In this document: positions 20,159 through 33,232 of the stretch, in pieces
How the letters are laid out: each line of letters starts with the position of its first letter
Numbering within the stretch: position 1 is the stretch's first letter
Translations under genes and position numbers: made by a program
Notes under the pieces: generated by a model
Seen by the model: only the letters and a program-made list of their open reading frames with translations
What the model was told of the DNA's origin: nothing
Databases searched by the model: none
Assembly (NCBI GenBank): GCA_022701365.1
Contig: JAKUHH010000118.1
Location: 183,450-247,449, forward strand
DNA: 64,000 nucleotides
DNA from: Mycocentrospora acerina
Lineage: Eukaryota; Ascomycota; Dothideomycetes; Pleosporales
Direction: 5' to 3'

Positions 20159-21709
20159 ATGAAGTACTGGCCTGTAGAAATAGCTCCAGATAGTCCTTTC
20201 ACCTTGAATAACATTCCCTTTGGGGTCTTTAGTAGTCCGCAACAGGTACGTTGACCGAGAATGCCGCACTGCCTCTGACATAAAACCTCACTATGAAGTT
20301 TAGAAGCTCACAATGTATGCTTACAGCCACACGCACGCGTAGGTACCACTGTTGGAAATACCATCATTGACCTTTCTGTTCTTGAGAAAAATGGCCAACT
20401 TGCGCACTGTTTCGTCGACTGTGGAGAGAGCACATATGATGGCTCGGTATTTTCACACCCAGAGCTCAACGCATTCGCCAGTCTACCAGCACATGTGCGC
20501 AGCCAAGTACGCCAGACGTTGATTAAATGGCTGAGTGATGAAAACTCGCCTCTTTTTGAGAATTCATCCGTTGAGCACAGTATCTTCATTCCCATGGAAA
20601 ATGCTACAATGCACAAGCCGTTCAGCATAGGGAGCTTTACGGATTTCATGTGCGCGGATGTTCATGTCGATAACGTACACAGGCCCCGCAATTGCTAATG
20701 TGAATAATCCCTTTCTGACTCTGATGTAGTGCAGCAAGCTCGCGGGAGCGCCGGGAGTACCTTCTGGCCACTACGTGATGCCTTTATGCTACAACAGCCG
20801 CGCGTCATCAATCATCATTAGCGAGGAGCTCGTACACCGCCCACGAGGTATAATCAGAAACCTACAAAGTGGCGAGTTTGCATTCTCTCCTAGCAACACA
20901 ATGGACTATGAAGCCGAGATAGGGTTCTTCGTTTCCAAGCCTCTACCAGTTGGCAAAACCATCACCGCCGACCAGATGGATGATCATATCTTTGGGTTTG
21001 TTATTCTCAATGATTGGTCTGCGAGGGACGTGCAACTTGCGGAAATGGTGCCCCTCGGACCAGTGAATGGAAAGGCATTCGCTACTAGTATATCCCCATG
21101 GGTCGTCACCTTGGATGCACTGCGAGATGCCAGATGTGGCTCTTCAGCTGCTGATTTAACCACAGGAGGCTTTGCAGAGGTCCCACATTTCCGCCACGCA
21201 AATAGTGCTGCCACGTGGGATTTGGGGGTGGAGGTATCAGTTTACAGTGAGGGCTCACACAAGTGACTTCTTGCTATCATTCGTTCTAACAACGACTAGG
21301 GACTGTTGCAAAAGAAAACAAATGCATAGCGACTACGCGGTCTAATCTTCGTGATCTCCGTTGGTCACCTGGCCAGATGCTTGCACATCTCGCGTCTTCT
21401 GGGTGTGGGTTACGCACTGGAGATTTGCTTGGGACTGGGACGATATCATCGCCTGTACACGACCCTGTTTCCAGCTCTACTTGAACTTTTTAGCTGATAA
21501 ATCTCTAGAATGACTCTCCTGCACGCCGTAGTCTTGGTTGCCTCTTCGAGTTGACGCAGGGGGGCAAGGTCCCATTCGCGGAGGATGGAGAGGCCCGATT
21601 GGTTTGGCTTGAGGATGGAGATGAGGTGGTTATGAATGTCAGAGCGGGGGGAGGGGGATTGGGACTCGGTACGTTACGGAATCAGTTGGTAGCACCTCGA
21701 CCGGAATAG
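20159..21709 (+). CDS. Fumarylacetoacetase-family hydrolase (cluster paralogue)
   Basis: Five exons (20159-20245, 20327-20674, 20730-21246, 21300-21454, 21509-21709) give 435 residues, full length for fumarylacetoacetase rather than the short FAH-domain proteins. Residues 1-~115 are the N-terminal SH3-like domain (APDSPFTLNNIPFGVFSS). The catalytic domain keeps the Asp of SFTDF and, seven residues on, the catalytic His of DVH. It also keeps the two metal-binding Glu of MDYEAEIGFF, the Asp and Gln of NDWSARDVQ, the Lys of NGKAF, and the GDLLGTGTI loop. The family hydrolyses 3,5-diketo acids such as fumarylacetoacetate to fumarate and acetoacetate. The expected Tyr-pathway neighbours (homogentisate dioxygenase, maleylacetoacetate isomerase) are absent, so this is probably a paralogue for a related acylpyruvate or acylacetoacetate. 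All introns have GT-AG borders and restore family junctions. Confidence 0.88.
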
Positions 21710-22460
21710 ATTTATTTCTGGAAACTATGTCAGCCTTGTGTGTAGACTTGTTGGGTCGCATAGCAGAGTCTGTCGAGACAAAAGCTGGTATTTCTGCAGC
21801 AAATAAAACTTGTAGTACAAATGAATTGAGCTTGAAGCAGATTCCATTCACCGTATCACAAGATATATCGCCATTGGATTCGGGATGTTTACATAGGTGC
21901 ATGCGCTAGCAGTCAGGGTCCGGCGTTCTTTCCTACTCTAAACTCACTCAGCAGACTCTTTTTTTAATGCCCAACATCAGCAAAGCCTGGTTATTTGTCC
22001 ATACTTTTAATCGATTAATAAAGAAAATGTAAGTTGAGATGTGTTCTAATTTATTGCCGAAGCCTGTCAAATTTTTATTTGAATACGTGAGACTCGTAGG
22101 GTTGTACAGAGTCTACAATACACCAGGTGGATGCATCATCCTGCTACACCACGTGAGCATTTGCTACTCTTGGCGCAGGTGCCCAGGTACAATCACGCGT
22201 TTTACAGCATCATCGTGTTCTCCCAACATGCCCACACACATTACGCTTTTCCTATCTTGTGACCAGGCTCCTTACCCGCGCAGTAGAAGTGGACCACGAC
22301 TGGAGGGCCGCATCAGCGTGCATTACGATTTGACTTGGTGTGATTATATGACAGCGGTAGGACGTGACATCGCTTGCGTCGCCGCCGCTTCTTGGTAAAA
22401 AGGGTATCGTACATAAAATCATGGAAAGAATGGCGGCCCTCCACGCCCTCGAAAAGATAG
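21710..22460. other. Intergenic between convergent genes
   Basis: 751 bp after the fumarylacetoacetase paralogue. AT-rich near 21960-22090, otherwise ordinary. No supported gene. Confidence 0.45.
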
Positions 22461-23371
22461 CTAGTACCGCCTGCGGGGTCCACGGGGCGGTTCTCTCCGG
22501 CCAGCCCCTTCACTGAAGCCAAATCGCCCGTCCTGGAAACTTCCATTACGAGTCGTGTCCACTTCCATGTCGTCGTCGAAAGATTGCGTGAGGCGGGCGG
22601 GCGCAGGGCGTGCGTGTGCGAGGTGCGTGCTTGCGGGGACTTCTTTCATGTAAACGTAGAGGAGTCTGCCGTCAGCCTGGTGATCAGAAATGTTAGTTTT
22701 GTGTCTTTGCTTTTTGGTTTCAGGGGATGGAGACCAACCTTTTGGTTGTTGAATGTCGCAATGACGTTCTCGGCGCCCTGCTTGTCGACAAACTGGAGCT
22801 CCACCATGACTGTTGGCGCCGCGGAGATCAGTCTGCACCCCAGTGTCTCACCGCCAACCGGTGTCATGACGGCTTCGATATCCGCTGCCGTGGTGCCGGG
22901 CGCAAAATTGCTCGCAATCACCGTATAAGGACCGCCGTTCGCAACACCCCTGATGCTGAAGCCCGGCGCGTCGTTGGTGCGCGCATTCGTGTTTCTGCCC
23001 AGCGCCGAGGCAAACTTGTCGAATGTCTTGCTGTTGCGGTCGATTTGCGCGGTGGTAGGGCGATTAGCTCTCTTCCCCGGAGGCCCGTTGGGGTTGTTCA
23101 GCTTGTGCAGGTCGTGCTGCCATTTGCCGTCGATGTTGGCAGAGGCTGCGGCAGCAGCCGGTTTCGCAGACGAGGAGCGCTGCTTCTGCACGCCAGCACC
23201 GCCACTTATGCGGCTCAACAGCGTGGGCTTCTCGGATGTGTCTCGTTGCGCCCTCGTGGAGCCGGCGCCTGACGCTGGAGCTTTCCTGCCTCGGCCGAGG
23301 AATTCTTGGGCCAGTGTTTCATTCTTCTTCTTCTCGCGCGCGTCCTTAACAAAGTTTGCAAAGTCGGCCAT
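22461..23371 (-). CDS. RRM (RNA-recognition motif) protein, function unassigned
   Basis: Two exons (22739-23371, 22461-22676; 62-bp intron) give 282 residues. The first ~145 residues are basic, Ala/Ser/Arg-rich and probably disordered (MADFANFVKDAREKKKNETL at the start). Residues ~149-223 read as one RRM fold: YTVIASNFAPGTTAADIEAV (strand 1, helix 1), VMVELQFVDKQGAENVIATFNNQK (strand 3, helix 2) and, after the intron, ADGRLLYVYMKE (strand 4). The usual aromatic RNP residues are weak. The C-terminus is Arg/Gly/Pro-rich, ending in RRY, as in RNA-export and REF-like adaptors. That similarity is in composition only. The intron is placed where it joins helix 2 to strand 4 without loss. Confidence 0.72.
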
Positions 23372-24859
23372 GGTTCAGGGCGATGGGTGGTTGGAGGGCG
23401 ACGACGAGGGCGTGGGCGAATTAGCTGCGGCGTTCACAAGGAGCTCAGGGAACGGAGGTAGAGCAGAAGCTCGAATGGACAAGAGCGCGTGCACGGTCAT
23501 CGGTGTCCGGCGAAACCACAACCCCCGGCGCTAGGGCTGGGCTCGCCCTCATAAAAGTTTGAGCTTCTCTGCTCTTCCTCTGCCACACCACAACGCGCCT
23601 TTGGTAAGTCACTTCTCCTTGTACTCTCCCCCAGTTGCATCATGATGAACCTTCGTGTCGCCCCTATCATACCTACATATGGTGATCCGACCACTCTAGC
23701 CAAACGAGACTACTGATTTCCTCAACTATTTTCCACTCGCTTTTTCAATCACCTTGGAAGAGCCCTGGCTAACAGTCTGAAGCATATAGGATATGGAAAA
23801 CTCTGCGCTGGTTATTGCGATCGATATGTGATGCGCAGCACACGATGCGCTTGTCTCTTGACATGCGCCCTCCGTCGCAACTCAACGGACCCCACCTGAT
23901 GCGGCTCACTATGAGTTTGAAATCGCGAGCCGTGGTCTGCGAGCAGCCTCGAGCTTCATATCTACATATGGTCATGGTAGCCGGGTCTCGTTGAGTTGCG
24001 ATTGGTTTCATCAGGTTAGTGCACCTGTCTGTCTACATCTTCACATATTCGATGATGAGCAACCTTATATACTATCAAATTCCGACCTATCAATGGGGAG
24101 TAAATAACTAGTTCGATTACCTGAACCTTTGCCATCTTGCCTACGCAGTCTCCAGTGTTGAACGCGACATTTACTGACTTGCTCAGATTTTAGCAAAATT
24201 TTCGTACCACTAACACTTGTTCAACCCATCAGCTTCAGTCTTTATGGTATGTGTTTCCACCTTTCTTATACCTCGCAATGATGCTACAATTATACTCCAT
24301 GCTAACGCGGAGGGGCTTGCCCCTATGCTGACATCTATAACGCTTTTCATCTTTCTTCTGATTTGCCATTTATATTATATTGCTTTTGCAATCTTTCGCT
24401 GGACTTGACTGACTGGCTTAAAGCAGATACAAAAAACCTTGCGCTGGTCGCGTCAAAAGGCTGTTCTTGTGTTTGTAGCTCCGCATTGGAGCGACACAAT
24501 TTTTGTAGTAATTTGATATTCACAATTGATACTTTACCAACACGATTTTGCACATGCTTGACATGCCTGATGAGTGAACACGTACTGCCTTGTACTTCTT
24601 GCAATGTCATCATTCAGAATAACACTTCTTCAATCAAGAAACCGACTTAGTGTCAACAACTTTTGTACTCAGACGATTAATATTTCTCCGAGTCTGCTTG
24701 GGGTATACCGAAAACTACTTGAACCAAACACTAGATCGCTCTTCAAAGACGTCTCGCTGAAAAAAACCAATCCTGCAAATCTACCGGGTATTGTCACCTG
24801 CCATTACGTGCTTCCCCTCTCCTCACCGTCCCCATCCATCATCATTATCCACGTCTCTA
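23372..24859. other. Intergenic region with no supported gene
   Basis: 1.5 kb between the RRM gene start and the SFH5-like gene end. The RRM-gene side is GC-rich promoter-like sequence with a possible TATA-like ATAAAAG near 23550. The rest is AT-rich with only short frames lacking family features. No tRNA-like A/B box pair was seen. Confidence 0.45.
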
Positions 24860-26069
24860 CTACGCAAACGTCATCCCCTCACCCACCTCCTTCAACTCCG
24901 CTGTCGAACCTCCATACTCCTTTGGCACACCCTGCCCCAGCTCGCCAGCCAACTGATTTCCATAGCTCAACACCACAAACTTCTTGACCGTCTCCTTTGC
25001 AATTACCAGCTTCATCGCGTTGTACAGCCAGCCCATGACAATGGGGACGTTGACAAAGAACTTGCGAGACAGCGTCTCGGGGTAGTAGCGCTGCAGGACG
25101 TCGATCGTCTTCTTGGTGGCGGCTTTGACGAGGGGGTCCTGGCGCAGAAACGAGACTTGCAGGTAGTCGTGGACCTGGAAGCCTTGGTAGGGGTCGGGGC
25201 CTTCATTGAAGTTGGGGATGGGACGTGTGGCCGAGGCGAGGGAGAGGCGTTGGACGGATTTTTCCATGAGGCCGACGCGCCAGCGGATGAAGCTGTGGTG
25301 GTGTTAGTCAATGGGATTAAGATTGTTTTGGTAGTACTTACGCGTCGAGATCCCCAAAAGTGGCCTTGTTGTCCTTGACGGCTCCGTAGACGTTGAACGT
25401 CACAATGTCTTTTTCGTTGTCGCTTCCCGGCACACCCCCAATCTCGATAATATATCCTAGTCCGTCGAATCGGTTCTTCTCGAAGCTCTCTGATGCAGCC
25501 TTGACAGGATCGAACTCCTTCCTCCACTTCAACGTCTCGAGAAGCTGCTGTTTGGCCTTCTCGAGGTTATTTTGGTTGGCACGCAGGAACTTCTGCAGTA
25601 CGAGTTTCGTGTGGAAGGGATTCGACGTGGAAAGCTGGACACCGTAGACTTCGGCGTGCGATGCTTCTTCGACAAGGGCCTCGAAGGAGGAGTAGAAAAG
25701 CGTGAGCGGGTGATCAGGTGCAGTCTCGGGCCAGGTAGGACCGGTACTAGGAGTGGCAATGGGTGCGGGAGCACTCTCTGCGGCGGGCACAGGGGTATCG
25801 TCGGCAGGGGGTGCAGAGATGGGCGCCGTTGCGATAGCGGCAGATGGTTCTTCTGTCTTCGCGTCCACCTCTTTTTTCTCGTCGACTGAGAGATTGGCTA
25901 CGGCGGCTGTTGCATCTTCCACCTTCTTCTCCTCTGTCGTCACAGAATCCGGTCCCGCCGATTCGACAACGGGCTTGGTCTCAGACACGTGCTGCTCAGC
26001 ACTTGGGTCGTTGAGCAATCCAGCGCCTTCTGTGGGTGCGATATTAGTCTCCTCTAGCTTTGTAGCCAT
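24860..26069 (-). CDS. SFH5-like Sec14/CRAL-TRIO phosphatidylinositol transfer protein
   Basis: Two exons (25342-26069, 24860-25292; 49-bp intron) give 386 residues. The first ~120 residues are an acidic, Ala/Pro/Glu-rich disordered leader. The CRAL-TRIO N region follows, with KFLRANQNNLEKAKQQLLET and LKWRKEFDP, the classic helix pair before the lipid-binding pocket. The CRAL-TRIO domain runs from GLGYIIEIGG to YYPETLSRKFFVNVPIVMGW, with PKEYGG near the end as in Sec14 proteins. Intron position restores FGDLDAFIRWRVG. Length and leader fit fungal Sfh5, which exchanges PI at ER-plasma membrane contacts; yeast Sfh5 also binds heme. Separation from other Sec14 homologues is by overall resemblance only. 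Confidence 0.85.
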
Positions 26070-29000
26070 TTTGGTTTTGTGTAAGTTATTGCGTGTGTAA
26101 GTGAAGGTTGTTTGGTACGATTGTGGTGTAGGAATTGTTGGATGGTCGGACAGATGGTGTGACTATCTCCGATCAACACGCCATCACGTGCTCCTATTTT
26201 AGGCTAAGAACGAGTCATTCTTAGAATTTCAAATTAGATAAACTTTACGTCTAGCATCCATAACTCGAGGTCTTTTGAGCCGGACGTGTCAGTAGTTGAA
26301 ACGAGGGTAAATGTTCTTTGGTTGGAAATATGGGATCCTTATGCAAAGATGTGGACGCGTGGACGTACATTCTCCAGCTTTCTAGCATTCATTGAGAGTA
26401 GTGACTAGCGAACGTTCTTACTATCAAACATACAAAAAATCATATAATAGACTGTGGCGGTAGAAATTGGTTGCAACTTACCATCAGGCGATGTTATCAC
26501 CACCCAACAACGTATCAAGGCCTGCGCCGGAAGACTTCCAAGTCAAGTCAAAAACACTCAAGTGACCTGCCCCGTTCCCAATTTTCAAGATTTACCAAAC
26601 ACTAAAGAAATGAGAGGGATACGAGTGGAAATCTTTTCCCGTTTTGCACATCTATCTATCTATAGCTCGTGGAATTTCCCGGCGAACTGCGCAATCTTGG
26701 AAAACGATTGGTTGACCTATCTTTGCGAATGGCTCACTCCTTGCAGATTTTGAAGTGTTTCAGTTGCGGTTTCACAGTATTCTTCTCTCTGTACATGTGT
26801 TTCCCCATACACCAAGGTAATATCTTGGTGAATGAATACTTGATATGCCTCGTAATCGGTACAGCGAATCATAGACCAACTATCCATCCCATGAAATAAT
26901 TATGAATACAGGTGTCTACGAGCTCGCCTGCGCGCATGATTTTCGATATAGGCTAGAAGAATAAATACAACGCTACTGAATATACTACCACCGAGGTTGA
27001 GGAATTGTGCAAAGACTAAGATGGTCAGCAGCCACTATGAAGATTGTTCTTGATCTAGTTACTAGCTTCAAAATGCCAGAAACAGAAAATCAATCGTGGA
27101 CAGCGTATTCGCCTACTTTGATAATTCACAGTTTCTTTCCTCACGTTATCGTAGCACAACACCTGTCTCATATACCAGCAAATCCTAAAGCTTGAGAAAA
27201 TGAGAAACCGTTTAATCTAGGCCTGATTATTCCCATTCCGCTCCATAGTCAATAACTGGGCTTCACTTCTTGAATAAGGATGTAAGTTTCTAATGTAGAG
27301 AACTGGAGAACTGGAGAACACTGTACAATTTAATTTTTCCAAGCACTTCTACTTATATTCCGGTTCCACACTCAAATTCTAGCAACTAGTGTTATATAGC
27401 ATACACAGCATATCTTCAAATCTAGCAAATCGAACGACCAGTACGTTTCTAAAAAAAATTACGGTGACAAATTGGTGGAACTACCTTCTTGCGCAAGCTT
27501 TCTAATATCTTGAAGCAGCATGTCTCTGGAAGTTGTAGATGATTAAAGTTTTTAATAAAGTCCATTATTAGCTCAACTACGGGAAGGACTTTGGCGAGCT
27601 ACTTTGAAACCAAAATTGACAATCATATTTATGATATGTCCGGATTATTATATTCAAGCCTCTTCTCTACAAAAAGTTGCCAATAAAAAATTACATATTT
27701 TTTAAATCTCCCTTTCCAGAACCAAGTCCACTCCCAATCACTCACCCACACTTCCCATCCATCTCAACACACAAACTCAATCTATCTCGCACTCCAAGAA
27801 TCCCGTCGTAGAGATAAGAGAACTTCTACATTCAAAGGAAGAATTGACTAATATCTTTAAACATCATCTGTAAAGTGGATCTCGCTATTGGAATATGTTT
27901 AATACACGTCAAGATACGTACTAATCGCCTACCAAATCACAAAAGAACGCTGATCTTGAAAAAAGATTGTACACAGACGTCCAGACATTTTTTGATTCAG
28001 AAAACAAATCAAATGCATGACCTAAGATTGTGAGACGATTCTTGATGAAAAAGAACTCCACTGCAGCGTTAGCATCTCTCCCAACATATCGCAGAGGAGT
28101 ATGTACAATTGATATTTGAAATATTTGAATATCGAAAGAGCTCGAATTCATGTTTATGATTAGTATGTAACGTATTATTTTCAAAGCTAATTCCTTGTCA
28201 GTCACTGACAACATCACTGATCCAGTGTGTTTTCTTGTTACGCGGTGGCGACGGCGCTTGGAATCCGTCTTGAATTACCCATATACATCAGGCACATTGT
28301 ATAGCATAGCTCTAATAACACGGTTTATCCTTGAGAAATTACGGAGGATACCACCCGGGTATGGAAAGCTTCGCTCACGTATAGTATTCCCGCAGTGCCA
28401 CAATGAATTAGACGACAATGATGTTTTTCTCCTACCTGCTCCATCGGGACTTAGTACTCGGCGCGATTACTTCTTTGTCAGTTGTTTCTAGCACATACAA
28501 TACGAACCAGATCCAGACGGATAGTATCTGCGCCTTCATCACGCCTGAACTCGAATCGCAAACGTGGTCGTACATTTAGGTAGGCTGGACGTGTATGCTT
28601 CAAAGCCCGCAATTACTGCTGGAAAGAACGCGAATTTCCATCCTTGTTTGAAAGAAGAAAAAAAAATGTCAGGAATTATCCGCAACTGTGATTTCGCAAA
28701 CTTCTTCACTCCTTTCCAGCCGCGCTAATGGATACTGCATGAGATTACCGAGTATTTTTTTCACGTGCAATGAAGGCATTGGATCGACACCGGACATCGA
28801 TCCATTTCTTCAGCATGTAAAAGAAATACTTGAAATAGGCGTGTAAGCTACTCTAACGAAAGCATGGCTACCGCTGCTTATACGATCAAGATGGGCTGTA
28901 TCTGACTGACATCTTGGCTGGGACTCCTTGTTCTCTTCCACACAAAAAAAATTACGCTTTGAACACAGACAGTAGTAGCACAATAATGGACCATATAACC

Positions 29001-32000
29001 TGGTTTGATTGCGCTAAAGTTCAACAGTACCAAGGAGTGTGATTAAACAAATTCAAGGTTACCGGGCAAATACATACATTCACATCATTTCCGCAGTGGG
29101 TCAGTGCAAAGAACTCGTAACATTGCTCTCAGAACCTGCTAATAGAAGCTATTAGGAGGAAGGGAAGTGCTCACTTGATAAATTCGGTGGAGTATAGATG
29201 CTGTGTGCTGGAAAAATCTGTACATGTGGTAGGGATAATCATCAACTACCTGGCATTTGAAAATTGTGACACCGCCGACCAGAGAATGCTAGGCGCCTTC
29301 ATAAGTGACATAGCATGAGCCCGTTGAGTCCAGTATTTTTTCTTCACAAAACTTCTTTGGGATCTGAGTTATTAGTACGCACAAGCGCCTCTAACAACAT
29401 AATGCGTTCTTTCTGTGTAGAGCTTTCTAGAAGATACTTGTATACACTTCTGTGGAATACTGTATTTGGAGGTACAACTTGTGTGATGAGCATTTCCCGT
29501 TGTAGCAAAATCCAGTATTGGCGGGTTAACGTTGTTGCACTCGTGCTAACAGATTGGTGCTAAGCTAAATCAGCATGTGTAGGGTATTGTGCTCTCTGCT
29601 TACACTATGGCACACACCATGTTGCGACTGCGATTAAGGGGAAGCTGAATCCGCAAAGAATTAGACTCTCATTGTACATCAATGAATGGATCAATTGAAT
29701 GGCGCGAGCATCTTCTATCAAGTAATTTCTTCCATCGACACTCATTAAAGCCTGCGAATTATGGCGAATCACTTGCGTTTATGTGGCCATCAGCCAAACT
29801 TCATATTTACCAGTAAAGTTTGCTTAATCTCTGGCAGTCAAAGCCCCGCATCGAGTTTCAATCCGGTGTTTTCCTACTGGACTCTCAACAGACTCTATCA
29901 TCGCTGGAGATGAAAAGATGGGTTCTCCGTAGTGCGCTGGGGGATCTACCGATGCTGATATTCAGCTTTCACAAGCTCAAGCAATCTTCCAAGTTTGGAA
30001 TCTTCAACATCATCACTATTTCACTCCAAGCCGCGAAGAATAATTTGTAAAAGTTCCCGCCGGAGCCGAGCCAGGCATAATCTTACAGGAGAATTAATTT
30101 GCAATTCTGAATCTCCACGGTAAAGTGATCGATTTTTACTGGTTGCTGGGGAATTGAGTGTGCACGAGGTAGGTGAGATAAGCACATCAAAGCGTGTCGC
30201 CTACATTTGTTAGTTCTCACTTTTCTCACGCCGCTTACATTGGATTCTGATTCGCTCGGCTCAAATCTAGGGCAGCGAGAACAGCTGATTTGCATGCATG
30301 AAGACGGTCATCCCGTACACCAACTGGGACGAATGCATGCTGAGGAGAAAAAACACGTGGTAAGCGCGGGACAGCGTGTCTGTTGTGCCTGTCAGCTACT
30401 CCAAGGTTTGCAGAAGGTGACCGTCGGATGCTTGTTTGCGTTGAAGCAAGATGAGCATAAACTGAATTGTTCATCAGCAAAATCTTGGATAAGACACCAT
30501 ATCATCTATCTCCGGTAGTCGGTGAACGGACATAGGTCGTCTGAGCAGTTTGTAAACAAGGCGCTAGTTTTTGGCTATTTCCTGCCGAATAGGGAGCTGA
30601 GCGGTTGAGTCCTGTTCTCTTGAGCTGGCAATGGGTTTTAACGTCAGTCAATTTGTAATTGTTGCTGATGAATTCGCAAATAGACAGTTCGCGAATGATT
30701 GTAGTGCCAGCGGTGATTGCCACAAGACCGCGGGAAAGGGATTCCAAAGACAGGCAGTGGTAGGAAGGGCGTGGCGTGAATATTCGCTGAAATGTGAAAG
30801 TCGAATAACGTTCGGCGAGGTTTGCCAAACCAGCAAGTAAGCTGTTTCGAACTGTAAGTGGCTGGAAAATGAGCTCTCCTCTCCCAATGTTTGTTGGTGC
30901 TAAACCATTGATGCTCTTGAACAAGCCGCGCTTTGCCGATGTACTGAGAGCGGCCCGTCAATCCCATGAGAGGTGGTTACTTTCTCCAAAAAATCTGCGT
31001 ACTCCGAAGCAGGTCCGAGAGACTTTCTCTTTCATGGGTAGTCACGGAAATGCATTATCACGGAATGTTGTGCCGCGGTCGAGGAAATACCTCACAATTT
31101 GACTTAATCGCGCGTTCGGAATCCTTGACAGTATGACTTAATCGCGCGTCTGGAGTGCCGTTGGTCTAGCTATGTGCCAGTATAGAGACAGGGCGTGCTG
31201 TCAAACAGCATTTGTGCGTTGAAGGCGCCTGGAGTGCAGAGTATTGGTCACAATGTTGCCGTGTAAGGACACATGCTTATTGATATTATTCCGTCGGAGT
31301 ATGCTCGGTTCTCGGACAGCAACAAAGTACCGAGCAGGGCTCTCGGCCAAAGTGCTCTTGCTGACGCTTTGAGAAGGAATGAGTATTCCCTCCTGCACCG
31401 TGCATTGTCAGGATGCCGAACACGCCGTACTTGCATGCGGTGAAAAACTGCAGCCACCAGCGCAGGAGGGTGAGGTAGGTAGGGCTGCAGAAAAAACGGA
31501 ATGCCTGTGGTTAATTGGTTGGTTGGCTGGTTGGTAGACCGTGCGTCTTCTCGAAGATTGCTAAATGTGGAAAGGGAAGGTGGCACGGGCAGAAGTGGCT
31601 GGGCGGGCAACCAGCCTCTGTTGAAGGAAATGAAAACCAGACGCAACAATTGCCAGTCTGGGGAATAGGCTGCGCTTTTTCTATTGCCTATGCACGGCGG
31701 GGCATGAGGCGGTTGGTAGACTGAGGCAGTGTTGGGGTCAACAAGCCAGTAACCCCGCCGTCCAATCAATCATCAGCGTGCCCAAGGCAGCAACAAACCG
31801 TACACACGATACGCGTATACGTGGACGAATACGCCAGGCGGAAACGTACGCGTTCTCGTTTAGAGGGCTGGCAAGTGGACAGGTACGGCCATGTGAGCCC
31901 CACATACGGTACACCGGTGCTCCATCAATCAACTCTCTTCTAGAAACTTGACACGGAATCGCGTCGTGTCACTGTTTTGCGCTCCACCGCCTGCATGAAC

Positions 32001-33076
32001 ACGCGTGTGTGCATGGAAGCGTACACCTACATACCGCGCGCTCTCGGAGAAGGCGAGATGAATTCAGCCTTGGGGAGCGTCGTGGGGTCAGTCAGCGCTG
32101 AGATTAGACGCAGGCTTGCTTCAAGCAATGGAACCTCAGGCTGCGCGGGCGCGCGAAGCGAGCAGCTGAGTCAACGCCAGCGTGGAGCGACTTGGCTGCT
32201 TCAAGCACTTTCAGCCACATTTTGGACGCCTCCCAGCGGGATGGAGAGTTGGTGAGGAAACGGTGTTACACAAGGATTGGTCCGAGGTTCGTGGCGGGCG
32301 CCCTGTCGTGTTGATTCAAGGATGGAGGGAATGTGAAACTTGCGATGAGTGCATGAAGATTGTTGGTGTAGCAGATGCAGTTTCCGAGATGATTGCTTGG
32401 AATTGCATTTGAACAGGTCAAAGTAGGAAATGGCCAAAGGGGAAGAGGCCATGATGCTGTCGTCGAGGCACCCCAGGCGGCAGCTCGACGCAACGCTCCT
32501 TGAAACCGTCTGTCACATTTCAATCGTTTACGCACGAGAACTTGATGCTTAGAAGATGAGTATAATTTCGTCATTGAAAAAAATAAGATTAGTTTTGTTG
32601 CTTTGTGAGTATGCAGCTTTGTCAGAGTGGATTGTTCAGCATCGAGCAGATCAGCTTAGATCCACCAATCACAATGAGGGAGGGCTGAAGGAGATAGGAC
32701 TTTGTCATCAGGGAGTCAGAAGGGCGCAAAGGCGTGCAGATGTTGCTGCAGTGATGTGCGACATGGGACCATTAGCAGACTTGGCCCAAGGCGGACGGGC
32801 GTGGGGAACAGGCGGGTGCCATTTTGCTTCGTCCGCAACACCGAATTGCCGTTCGTGACCAGAATATGCCCGAAATGAGAGTAAATGAGCCATTCTTTGT
32901 CTCCGATGCTCCGGGTCACGCGCGCTGATTGCTCGCGCCCGCCTGATGAGGAGCGCGTGGAGTGAGGTACCTCAGTGTGCGTGTGTGTGCGTGTGGAGGT
33001 CATGGCCGCGACGTGAACGCGTCCGTGGTAATGCTCATGCTCATTTGCCAAAAAAAAAAAAAAAAAAAAAAGAAAA
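26070..33076. other. Gene-poor region, no supported gene
   Basis: About 7 kb in which every open frame is short, lacks family motifs and usually overlaps others on both strands. From ~26.2 to 30.1 kb it is AT-rich but still contains CpG, unlike the mutated island at the right end. From ~30.2 kb it becomes CpG-rich and promoter-like. Visible local structure: the 16-bp direct repeat TGACTTAATCGCGCGT at 31100 and 31134, and a GGTTGGTT-type tetranucleotide run at ~31511-31533. A long noncoding RNA or unrecognised short genes cannot be excluded. Confidence 0.5.
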
Positions 33077-33232
33077 NNNNNNNNNNNNNNNNNNNNNNNN
33101 NNNNNNNNNNNNNNNNNNNNNNNNNNNNNNNNNNNNNNNNNNNNNNNNNNNNNNNNNNNNNNNNNNNNNNNNNNNNNNNNNNNNNNNNNNNNNNNNNNNN
33201 NNNNNNNNNNNNNNNNNNNNNNNNNNNNNNNN
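33077..33232. other. Assembly gap (156 N) inside a poly-A tract
   Basis: Unknown bases flanked on both sides by runs of more than 20 A (33051-33076, broken by one G, and 33233-33252). The gap probably marks a long homopolymer the assembler could not span. Any frame across it is meaningless. Confidence 0.95.

Noticed and set aside
28195..28491. 98-codon plus-strand frame in the gene desert
   Set aside because: No recognisable motif, overlaps AT-rich noncoding-like sequence and has no support on either side for introns.
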